Assembly: GCA_030913385.1 (NCBI GenBank)
Contig: CP133159.1
Location: 434,001-498,000 of the forward strand
DNA length: 64,000 nt
Direction of reading: 5' to 3'
Source: Cytophagaceae bacterium ABcell3
Lineage (GTDB): Bacteria > Bacteroidota > Bacteroidia > Cytophagales > Cytophagaceae
Shown: positions 38,801 through 45,523 of the stretch, in pieces
How positions within the stretch are numbered: the stretch's first letter is position 1
Layout: each line of letters starts with the position of its first letter
Notes under the pieces: model-generated
What the model saw: the letters and a program-made list of their open reading frames with translations, nothing else
Told to the model about the DNA's origin: nothing
The model's database searches: none
Made by a program: the position numbers and the translations under genes

Positions 38801-40407
38801 TGTGAAGAGCTTTGATTACTGATAGCACGTACATAACTAGAGCTATCTTCATCATCCAAACCTAAATATGGTGCGGAACTTGATACTTTTAATTTATTGA
38901 ACTCTAAACCAAAAGTACCAACCGCATCTCCATCTCCATCTGTATTGCTTGTGGGAGATACAGTTAATGTGCCATCTAAAGAAGCTTCTGGAAAAAACTG
39001 TTTATTCCTATACTTAAAGTCTAACTCTACACCTGTCAGGTTCATGCGAGCTACACCAAAAGCTTGGGCATTAAGGTTTCCAGAAAACTCTGCGGATCCA
39101 TGATAAGATAACTCATTAGAGCTTAAGTCCCTCGTCATCATCAACCCATAATCAACAGTGGACTCTTCATCACATATAGGAAAAGACATTTTACCTTTAA
39201 AAGACCCATGACTTAAACCATTAGCTATAATATTTACCCTTATGGTATCCATAGAGTATTTAAAGCCTTTAGAATTGGCTTGGAGTACATTTTCTGCATG
39301 TGTCAGACCTGATATTCCATGTTGGTCCACAATAAGGTCTCTACATACAATTCCAATATTTTTTTTATCGCTTCCTTCGGTTAAGCTACGAGGGATTTCA
39401 ATTTCAATAGAGTCAATATATAAACCTGTCCATCTTACAGAACCAAAATCTTCTCGATCAAAACTTGCACCATTTACAGTTTCCAAGGAGTCCAAATACC
39501 AAGAGGGCAATGAAAACTTAGGTGCATTTTTAACTTCACTTTGATCTAAAGTTATAGAAGGGATTGAACACCGAAAACCGGGAAGACTTTTAAACTGAAC
39601 ATCAGGAATATCTCTCAGATTGACAATAAAATCAGACATCCTATTGGCAGTAACATAAAATTTAAGGTCTAAAGGTTCATTGGTGTTGTTTTCATCATAC
39701 TTAGTCACAGCATCAGGGTCCAAACTCAAAGAACCGTTTAAAGTAACTTCTTTAAAACCTTTACAGTCAAAGGTGACGTAAGTAGAATCAAAACCCGTAT
39801 TTAATGAATCTAGGCCGCGAAATTTAAGCTTGTAGCCGCTTCCCACAGAAATTGTAATGGAATTCAATAACATTAAAGTAAAGTCGCCAGACAACTTTCC
39901 CCTCCTGGAAAGAGGGACTTTATCAGCCACAAAAAAAAGTTCTTCCCCTGACCTAAATGGTATCCTCATAAAAATCTCTGCCGTCATTCCCTGTGCGGCA
40001 TCCAAGCTTACACTATTAACTATCAATGCATGATTTTCATCACCATCTCCCACAGGCAAAATACCAAAAGGAAATTCCTGCGAATGACCATCTACAAGTG
40101 TTTGGTATAAATTATTGGATTGAACGTTGTCTGCGGCTTCATTAATTTTCTGAATCCACTCTTGTGAATTAGCTGCAATTTCTTGTGCATTTTCGATTAA
40201 TTCAAGACCAGCAGATGCGGCACCTTGCTGTGCATGCAGTTTATCGCTAGAAGAAATCAAAATAAGCAAGCAAATACTGATAGAGCAAAGTTGTGTTAAT
40301 TTTAAACCTATCGCTTTATATCGGCGCAAAAAAAGCTCCGTGACAAGTATAAAAAACAGCAAAACTGAAATTGTACAGAATAAATATATAAAATCTAGGG
40401 AAAACAT
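35809..40407 (-). CDS. Large beta-rich envelope protein, first gene of the giant operon
   Basis: A 1532-aa protein from ATG 40407. A longer frame from GTG 40599 would add 64 hydrophobic residues. The start is uncertain. From 40407 there is a membrane helix (FIYLFCTISVLLFFILVTELFL), a basic turn (RRYK), and then a second hydrophobic segment (CSISICLLILISSSDKLHAQQ) that looks like a signal peptide. A short helical region (IENAQEIAANSQEWIQKINEAADN) precedes about 1000 residues of Gly/Asn/Ser-rich beta structure. At ~1100 an Ig-like Big_5/SbsA-type domain starts (TPVNSQQDVPVGENIIVTFSSPL). The protein ends with a small beta domain. No T9SS tail is seen. The family is unrecognised. It leads the operon and overlaps the FN3 gene by four bases. 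A role as scaffold or secretion component is inferred only from context. Confidence 0.7.
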   Translation of the reverse strand: MFSLDFIYLFCTISVLLFFILVTELFLRRYKAIGLKLTQLCSISICLLILISSSDKLHAQQGAASAGLELIENAQEIAANSQEWIQKINEAADNVQSNNLYQTLVDGHSQEFPFGILPVGDGDENHALIVNSVSLDAAQGMTAEIFMRIPFRSGEELFFVADKVPLSRRGKLSGDFTLMLLNSITISVGSGYKLKFRGLDSLNTGFDSTYVTFDCKGFKEVTLNGSLSLDPDAVTKYDENNTNEPLDLKFYVTANRMSDFIVNLRDIPDVQFKSLPGFRCSIPSITLDQSEVKNAPKFSLPSWYLDSLETVNGASFDREDFGSVRWTGLYIDSIEIEIPRSLTEGSDKKNIGIVCRDLIVDQHGISGLTHAENVLQANSKGFKYSMDTIRVNIIANGLSHGSFKGKMSFPICDEESTVDYGLMMTRDLSSNELSYHGSAEFSGNLNAQAFGVARMNLTGVELDFKYRNKQFFPEASLDGTLTVSPTSNTDGDGDAVGTFGLEFNKLKVSSSAPYLGLDDEDSSSYVRAISNQSSSQLANLPISINDFNFKTSNGGQRKGLGLELDIKLQNSAGNDNSSGNGFGGSTSFTIWTKRNASTQRWQYDNFDLNAVNLSVQNGSYSLTGSLEMFDGDEQYGKGFCGSVELSLVEMFELNASMIFGRVTSETGTESVEVHTVDTDNNFETSSSEEERAVSTGETLYRYWFADGSISFSPALTVSPGLDINAFTGGFYYNMEMARPGNEPETSLECKSSSGRVFTPNNSYFGVLAGIGIQSTGGGTAFNGEINFSIEFNRGGGINRIATYGGVGMLAKDFTPPGVSEIASTMGMDPVSDTTKNQTSSFLNSISGNVKAGWYVEYDFPNRTLNGDFDIYVNVGNALKGLHNGIAGRIAIHSSPGTWYVYIGKPIEPIGLEVLGLATAQSYFCIGTQLPDPPIAPLPAELGQGEDFSTNPLLAVGGGLSFGSRMSLGGNPGLDLGICGLRLEVSYSVGAGFDLMLTKTAEPVYCGNFTTGDGRGVNNWYATGQVFLYGAAGLNVAWSKCGGGSREIMSMWLNAFVFAQLPRPTYVKGKVDYGFRILGRGFDGSVSLEIGDRCDVPILDSEVDFIETITPVNSQQDVPVGENIIVTFSSPLRNTVYGIRNSRGDYEFFRPVLDNVEISSSSGEILYETEMNSGMDQLNITPLRVYPGNSEITVTVQLRIQKEASENEWINTENTQSKSVTFKTEEDAGRIDVSDIFYAYPLPGMKNFYKDESSQGYIRLSVLPGKAVELAEGYTFNVAVFDGNDEKDRQRNVTYNDNYGQHNFTFNIPNVALENGKEYTLKVMKSPIPTHTSQGVSQDGNVTSGVVAEETPDSVVLEYKFTTSKYSTFSGKMSLYSTSFSEVFDGVMAANLSINSISGLDSHEPLSSEETNGYISNGVLRSSALIRFGSLEYDNPSLNSIIENIREPVNNIEATQDGISAVTDLIGAVNEGLETMNLDCLLSGGCSSTDMQSVEIPAGNFTLPIGYYLPGKSTPASTYNLVVNLNEALSLPR

Positions 40408-40841
40408 ATTGTCATAAAAGACCGATGTAATTGATTTCTTGGAATATTTAAGTTTAGAAAACGTCAAATGCTTAAAAAGAGACAAAAAATAAGGAAAACA
40501 AAGCCCTAAAGCAAACTTTAAACACTTGTATAACAAATTTAACCACTTATCCTTACAAATCCAAACTAGAAAGACAAAAAAACAACCCCTATCTATCACA
40601 AAAAATTTTTCACAGAAAAAAATGTAGTTATAATCAAAAAAAAGCGGTTATATAAAACAAATAGCACAAAAATTAATTGCTACTGTCTTAACAATCTTTT
40701 TAGAATTTAATATAATTATTTTACTGCTTAAATATCTAACATATTAACTATTCCAAAGAAAACAAAATTTAATAATTCCAAGAAAAATATTGACTATACA
40801 TATTTTACCCAACATTATAAACCCAAAATGCTTCTTAACAT
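40408..40841. other. Divergent AT-rich promoter region
   Basis: Intergenic DNA between the giant operon (minus strand) and the 76-aa gene (plus strand). It is very AT-rich. 40408-40599 is open in the frame of the large gene and could be coding if the GTG start is used. The remaining ~240 bases must hold both promoters. I could not pick a convincing -33/-7 pair. No structured RNA was recognised. Confidence 0.4.
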
Positions 40842-41072
40842 ATGGGCACAATATCTGTCGTATATGAGAGCAGGGGAATTATTACCATATTACTGGTGGT
40901 AATGCTATCATTTTTTCTATGCAAAATGCTACTGCATAAATGGCTGCCCAAAGTCCCTAAGCACAAAATATTCTTATATGCTTTGATACTGGCGTTGATT
41001 CTTGGCCCTATTGTATGGTTTGCTTTATATATTGCGGTGCTGACCTTGTGGGGCGATTTGAAATTATTCTGA
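40842..41072 (+). CDS. Small two-helix membrane protein
   Basis: A 76-aa protein with two hydrophobic helices, IITILLVVMLSFFLCKMLL and IFLYALILALILGPIVWFALYIAVLTLW, joined by a basic loop (HKWLPKVPKHK). The family is not recognised. The last twelve codons (VLTLWGDLKLF and stop) lie inside the 41037-41452 direct repeat. The second copy at 45087 carries the same codons without the rest of the gene. This shows that the repeat arose from DNA next to this gene, and that the gene and the 45524 gene were once neighbours. Confidence 0.6.
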   Translation: MGTISVVYESRGIITILLVVMLSFFLCKMLLHKWLPKVPKHKIFLYALILALILGPIVWFALYIAVLTLWGDLKLF

Positions 41073-41452
41073 TGAATGAAGTAGTCTTAAAAAATGTTTT
41101 TCCCCACTGTTAACCGTAGCTTTTAGCTACGGAACATTCACGTTAATTAAACATTTCAATATGTAGCTTGAAGCTACACACGAATATTATCATTAAAATT
41201 GTCAATTAATTTGTAGATAATACGTTTGGTAGCCACAGGCTACCTCTGGTAGTACGCCTTTGTTTGATAGTACGGTGCTGTAGCTACAAGCTACAGTAAG
41301 CATTACGGGGGTTTACTTGATGAATGAAATAGCCAAGCTACAGTGAGCGTAAAGGGGCAGTGTGTTGGAGAGGCCGCTCCTTTAAAAAAATTTATAAAAG
41401 CCTTTTATATTTACAAAAATCTTATCTTGCTTTTCGTTTGGTATATAATCAG
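41037..41452. repeat. ~415-bp direct repeat, left copy
   Basis: Nearly identical to 45087-45500 (offset 4050 at the left edge and 4048 at the right, so at least one net 2-bp indel and a handful of substitutions). It includes the 3' end of the 76-aa gene, four GTAGC-type palindromes (41114-41132, 41162-41178, 41228-41244, 41279-41295) and a promoter-like tail ending GGTATATAATCAG. Downstream of this copy there is no gene, whereas the right copy leads straight into the 45524 gene. Confidence 0.9.
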
Positions 41453-41890
41453 GTAGTACGGGAAAACCCTTAAAGAACATAATTTTCCATTTTCACCTAT
41501 AGACCTTATTATCGATTGCGCCCCGTTGGGGCTTTAGGAAGGGTTGTCGGTTGCTATGGGCTGTTGCCCATAGCTATTTTATTGCGCACCGTTGGTGCTA
41601 TAATTTATTTTAAATGACAGAAAATGATGCCCTTTTTTTGCTGCAAGGCTTAATATGTTGCCCATCTTAATTAGCTAAAATGTTGGGTGCTGCCCAGGCG
41701 GGATGGTTTGTTGGTGAAAACACCAACAAGAGGAGGCTACGGACTTCCATATTATTTACCCTTTACAATATGTAGATAGTACGTTTTGGTAGCCACAGGC
41801 TACCTCTGGGAGTGCAGCTTTGTTTGGTGGTATGGAATGTATATATTTGATAGGACAGTAAGTTAAGCTCTTTTTCTTAAATTTGGAACG
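41073..41890. other. Gene-free repeat region left of the IS3 element
   Basis: Holds the left direct repeat, several short palindromes and two related hairpins (41520-41532 and 41586-41598) listed below. There is also a 9-bp perfect stem GCTATGGGC-TGTT-GCCCATAGC at 41553-41574 and another GGTAGCCACAGGCTACC at 41788-41804. No ORF is credible here. The end of the IS3 element should lie in the last 60 bases before 41891. Confidence 0.6.
41520..41598. repeat. Two related hairpins with compensatory base changes
   Basis: ATTGCGCCCCGTTGGGGCTTTA (stem 41520-41524 with 41528-41532) and ATTGCGCACCGTTGGTGCTATA (stem 41586-41590 with 41594-41598) share flanks and the loop GTT. They differ in the stem by C to A on one side and G to T on the other, which keeps pairing. 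Between them is a 9-bp perfect stem at 41553-41574. Covariation of this kind implies selection, or repeated copying, of the folded form. Confidence 0.65.
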
Positions 41891-42208
41891 ATGAGTAAAA
41901 GAGAAAGAAGGTCATATGACCACGAATTTAAAACAATGGCTGTAGAGCTGCATTTAAGCGGGAAGACCAGTACCGCTGTTGGGAAAGAATTAGGCATTGG
42001 TCCTGATTTAGTAAGGAGATGGTCACGTGAAATGAAGACGAATGGCGCTGCCAGTTTTCCAGGAAATGGGAAACAGAACCTTTCAGAAGAACAAAAAGAA
42101 ATTCATGCCTTGAGGAAAGCCTTAAAGGAATCTGAGCTTGAAAGGGAAATCCTAAAAAAGGCGGTAAGCATCTTTTCCAGGGGAGACAGCAAATATACCA
42201 ATTCATAA
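41891..42208 (+). CDS. IS3-family transposase OrfA
   Basis: A 105-aa protein belonging to a different IS3 subgroup from the one at 3853. RRSYDHEFKTMAVELHLSGKTSTAVGKELGIGPDLVRRWSREM is the HTH. SEEQKEIHALRKALKESELEREILKKAVSIFS is the leucine-zipper helix. The stop overlaps the ATG of orfB (TAATG). A canonical -1 slippery heptamer A_AAA_AAG lies at 42154-42160 in the right phase to make OrfAB. OrfA is intact while OrfB is broken. Confidence 0.88.
   Translation: MSKRERRSYDHEFKTMAVELHLSGKTSTAVGKELGIGPDLVRRWSREMKTNGAASFPGNGKQNLSEEQKEIHALRKALKESELEREILKKAVSIFSRGDSKYTNS
42154..42160 (+). promoter_or_regulatory. -1 frameshift heptamer of the second IS3 element
   Basis: A_AAA_AAG in phase with the OrfA codons CTA AAA AAG, about 48 bases before the OrfA stop. 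Slipping back one base enters the orfB frame. Standard IS3 control; its function here is moot because orfB is truncated. Confidence 0.65.
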
Positions 42209-42830
42209 TGGATCATAGAAAAGAGTATGCTGTTGAAAAGATGTGTAGGACATTTAATGTTGCCAGGAACAGCTTTTATGAGTGGAAGAAGGAGAAACAA
42301 CTCAAACTGGCTCAACAAAGAGCGATATTGCTAAAGGAAATCAAAACAGTGCATGAGTTAAGCAATGGTACCTATGGAAGTCCTAGAATTACATTAGATC
42401 TTAGAAAAAAGGGTTTTGCAGTATCCAGGCCAAGGGTTGCCAGGATCATGAAAGACCACGGAATCAGGAGTGTTGTAAGTAAAAAATTTAAAGTCTGCAC
42501 AACTGATTCAAACCATGGATTTAGCATCAGTCCTAACGTTCTTGATAGATCTTTTAAACCTGAAAGCCCTTCAAAATCATGGGTATCAGACATAACTTAT
42601 ATCCGGACAAATGAGGCATGGTTATACCTGACCATGATTATGGACTTATATGATAGGAAAATAATAGGATGGTCTATGTCCACTTCGATGCATGCATATG
42701 AAACAGTAGTGCCTGCATGGAGGATGGCACTGATAAACAGACCTGTTTTTCAAGAGCTGGTTTTTCATTCAGACAGAGGCGTGCAGTATGCATGCAAAGA
42801 GTTCAAGGTCAATGTAATGAAAGGTCTTTT
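42208..42830 (+). pseudogene. IS3-family OrfB, 3'-truncated
   Basis: From ATG 42208 the sequence is typical OrfB: an HTH_21 region (MCRTFNVARNSFYEWKKE, NGTYGSPRITLDLRKKGFAVSRPRVARIMK) and then the rve core with the first Asp (WVSDITYIRT), IIGWSMS and the second Asp (VFHSDRGVQYACKEF). The conserved continuation with the catalytic Glu (normally in an NCWDNA...E context) is missing. At about 42820-42840 the frame runs on without a stop into a different transposase sequence. The protein cannot be catalytically active. The exact junction needs comparison with an intact copy. Confidence 0.8.
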
Positions 42831-43580
42831 GTCTAGCTTTCCCTGCTGGCCGGTGTCTTCTGTTGCGCATTATGCAAGGAGAAACTCTATGCTGTTTGCT
42901 TCTTTGAGCACATGGTACAAATACGCTAACCTTTTAGGGCTGAAAAGGGTATTCAAAAGGTCTCCTGAAAAGTTGAAGGGAGTTGTTTCGAGCAGGCCTA
43001 ACCAGTTCCTGCATGTCGTACTACTTTTTATACGCTCCGAGATGGCTTGAAGCGTGCTATAGTTTTTGTTTCTGATAATTTTTCAAGAAATATCCTGGGG
43101 TGGAGTGTTGGTGAAAGGTGCTGTGCTGAAAATGTTAAAAATGCACTTGCCATGGCAATACAGTCTATAAAGTTCCATTACTCTGATTTTGTCTGTGCCA
43201 CGCTTGTTGCGGACGGAGGAAGCGAAAACCATGCGGTAACAATTTCGCAATTGCTTGAAACTACTCCGAATCCTGAAATCACCAAAGTGGTTGCCCTGAA
43301 GGATATTGCTTTTTCTAATTCTCCTGTGGAGGCGGTGAACAAGGTCATGAAGCGATATCTGAGATATTATGAGCCTGATTCGGGTGAAAGGCTTTATGAA
43401 TGTCTTTCTCTTGCGGTAGAGGATTATTGTTCTGTCAGGCCGCATGTTTCTCTTGGTGGACGTACGCCTTTGGAAGCTTATACTGATGTTTTTCCAGATC
43501 TGGATTTTACTGAGAAAACAAGACAGGCTAGGGAGGTAAGGGTTAATTTTAACAAAAGTAATGGGTGTGGGAGGTGTTGA
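42831..43580 (+). pseudogene. Integrase-core transposase fragment with frameshift at the first catalytic Asp
   Basis: This is the C-terminal part of a second, unrelated DDE (rve-type) transposase. It starts in the orfB frame (FPCWPVSSVAHYARRN, STWYKYANLLGLKR, RPNQFLHV). At 43018-43019 the frame shifts by one base and continues as TTFYTLRDG(L)KRAIVFVSDNFSRNILGW, VADGGSEN (second Asp), NSPVEAVNKVMKRYLRYY (Glu) and VRPHVSLGGRTPLEAYTDVFPD. The expected HVDTTFYT motif reads CAT GTC G-T ACT ACT: a single base is missing exactly in the codon of the first catalytic Asp. The N-terminus is also missing. Confidence 0.75.
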
Positions 43581-43677
43581 TGTCTGGTAGTACGTTTGGT
43601 AGCCGCAGGCTACCTCTGGCAGTACGGCTTTGTTTGATACTACGTTGCTGTAGCTGCAAGCTACAGTGAGCGTTTAA

Positions 43678-44521
43678 GGGGCGAGTAAATGGTAGTTATA
43701 TGGATTTAAGGTAGTATACTCAAGTTTGGATAACATTAAGGTTTATAGTATGGGTATTAATAGGTATATAGTACGTTGGGGTAGCTGCAAGCTACCTTTG
43801 GCAATACGGCTTTATGATAGTACGGTGCTGTAGCTGCAAGCTACAGTGAGCGTTAAAGGTTAAAAGGAGAAACAGTGTACGTAAATACCTGTTTCTCTTT
43901 AATTTTGACCCCAAACTTCGCTGTAACGAAGGTTGGTTTGTGAAATTATTGTGGGATTAGCGGGGCGAGTAAATGGTAGTTATATGGATTTAAGCTAGTA
44001 TACTCAAGATAGGATAACATTAAGGTTTATAGTATGGGTATTAATAGGTATATAGTACGTTGGGGTAGCTGCAAGCTACCTTTGGCAGTACGGCTTATTT
44101 GATAGTACGGTGCTGTAGCTGCAAGCTACAGTGAGCATTAAAGGTTAAAAGGAGAAACAGTGTACGTAAATACCTGTTTCTCTTTAATTTTGACCCGAAA
44201 CTTCGCTGTAACGAAGGTTGGTTTGTGAAATTATTGTGGGATTAGCGAGGTAGTTATATGGATTTAAGCTAGTATACTAAGGATAGGATAACATTAAGGT
44301 TTATAGTATGGGTATTAATAGGTATATAGTACGTTGGGGTAGCTGCAAGCTACCTTTGGCAATACGGCTTATTTGATAGTACGGTGCTGTAGCTGCAAGC
44401 TACAGTGAGCATTAAAGGTTAAAAGGAGAAACAGTGTACGTAAATACCTGTTTCTCTTTAATTTTGACCCGAAACTTCGCTGTAACGAAGGTTGGTTTGT
44501 GAAATTATTGTGGGATTAGCG
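43678..44521. repeat. Three tandem ~280-bp repeat units
   Basis: Equivalent points (GGTAGTTATATGG) fall at 43691, 43975 and 44249, giving periods of 284 and 274 bases; the third unit lacks ~10 bases at its left edge. Each unit carries, in order, an AT-rich part with TATAGTATGGGTATTAATAGG, the palindrome GTAGCTGCAAGCTAC, a second palindrome TGTAGCTGCAAGCTACA, a terminator-like hairpin (GAGAAACAG...CTGTTTCTC then TTTAATTTT), and the small stem CTTCG...CGAAG. Units are almost identical, so the amplification is recent. Confidence 0.9.
43867..43906 (+). terminator. Terminator-like hairpin in repeat unit 1 (also 44152-44191 and 44426-44465)
   Basis: GAGAAACAG (43867-43875) pairs perfectly with CTGTTTCTC (43889-43897) around a 13-nt loop and is followed by TTTAATTTT. 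The same structure is at 44152-44182 and 44426-44456. The shape is that of a weak intrinsic terminator on the plus strand, and no gene lies immediately upstream. Confidence 0.5.
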
Positions 44522-45086
44522 ATGTTAATTCTCTAATCCTGAAAATCCTGATTCAGACAAAAAAATCCGGAAAGCCTCTCAAAAAGACCTCCCGGTTTCT
44601 CATTTTCTTTTTTCTCAACTCCCGTTACGCAAGCTACAAGCTTGCAATGTTTTAGGTCCAAGATACGCTATCGCTAATCTTAGACCAGAGGGGGTAGTTA
44701 ATACAGCAGGTAATCTCCCCAATTGACCGTCCATCTTGGCTCCCTCAATACAATCCAGGTAAAATAGTATCCCAAAACTCAGGATCTCTATGACCTCCTT
44801 TGATCATTGTATCACCAAGAACATAATAAGGAACTTTAAAAAAAATGCAATTAACGCCAACCTCCTCATCGTAAAGGGGAGGAAAGGAAAATGGGAAGCA
44901 ATTTCTACTTTATCTAAACAACATAACACTCACCCCCCCACTGCTAACCGTAGCTCCTAGCTACGGACTTCCGTATTATTTACACATTACAAAATGTACA
45001 TTCGTTTTGGTAGCCACAGGCTACCTCTGGTAGTATGGCTTTGTTTGGTGGTATGCTTCTGTAGCTGCAAGCTACAGTGAGCATAA

Positions 45087-45500
45087 GTGCTGACCTTGTG
45101 GGGCGATTTGAAATTATTTTGATGAATGAAATAGTCTTAAAAAATGCTTTTCTCCACTGCTAACCGTAGCTTTTAGCTACGGAACATCCACGTTAATTAA
45201 ACATTTCAATATGTAGCTTGAAGCTACACACGAATATTATCATTAAAATTGTCAATTAATTTGTAGATAATACGTTTGGTAGCCACAGGCTACCTCTGGT
45301 AGTACGCCTTTGTTTGATAGTACGGTGCTGTAGCTACAAGCTACAGTAAGCATTACGGGGGTTTACTTGATGAATGAAATAGCCAAGCTACAGTGAGCGT
45401 AAAGGGGCAGTGTATAGAGAGGCCGCTCTTTAAAAAAATGAACAAAAGCCTTTTATATTTACAAAAATCTTATCTTGCTTTTCGTTTGGTATATAATCAG
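45087..45500. repeat. ~415-bp direct repeat, right copy
   Basis: Matches 41037-41452. Its left edge cuts into the last codons of the 76-aa gene (GTGCTGACCTTGTGGGGC), directly after a GTAGC palindrome. Its right edge is 23 bases before the ATG of the 45524 gene, so it supplies that gene's upstream region. Confidence 0.9.
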
Positions 45501-45523
45501 AACTTATCAATTACTATTTGGGC

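Larger units (their letters stand above)
41114..45360. repeat. Family of short GTAGC..GCTAC palindromes
   Basis: At least fifteen copies lie between these coordinates. They come as pairs about 35-50 bases apart: a GGTAGCCACAGGCTACC or GGTAGCTGCAAGCTACC copy, a spacer containing TACGGC or TACGCC and TTTG, then TGTAGCTnCAAGCTACAGTnAGC. Single variants are CCGTAGCTTTTAGCTACGG (41114) and TGTAGCTTGAAGCTACA (41162). The stems change on both sides together (GCC/GGC versus GCT/AGC), so the fold is kept. The arrangement recalls REP/BIME elements, but no RAYT transposase is in the window. Confidence 0.8.
43581..45523. other. Gene-free repeat island right of the IS3 remnant
   Basis: Nearly 2 kb without a credible gene. 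It contains a palindrome pair (43598-43614 and 43649-43665), three tandem ~280-bp units (43678-44521), a 7-bp stem GCAAGCT-ACA-AGCTTGC (44629-44645), more GTAGC palindromes around 44950-45085, and the right copy of the long direct repeat (45087-45500). The segment 44522-44940 has no repeats that I recognise apart from that stem. Confidence 0.65.

Noticed and set aside
44120-44140. A tRNA-like hairpin in the tandem repeat units
   Set aside because: The GTAGCTGCAAGCTAC stem is a simple palindrome; no cloverleaf, anticodon arm or CCA end could be drawn.
43678-44521. CRISPR array
   Set aside because: Units are ~280 bases, nearly identical throughout and lack short repeats with variable spacers; no cas genes in the window.
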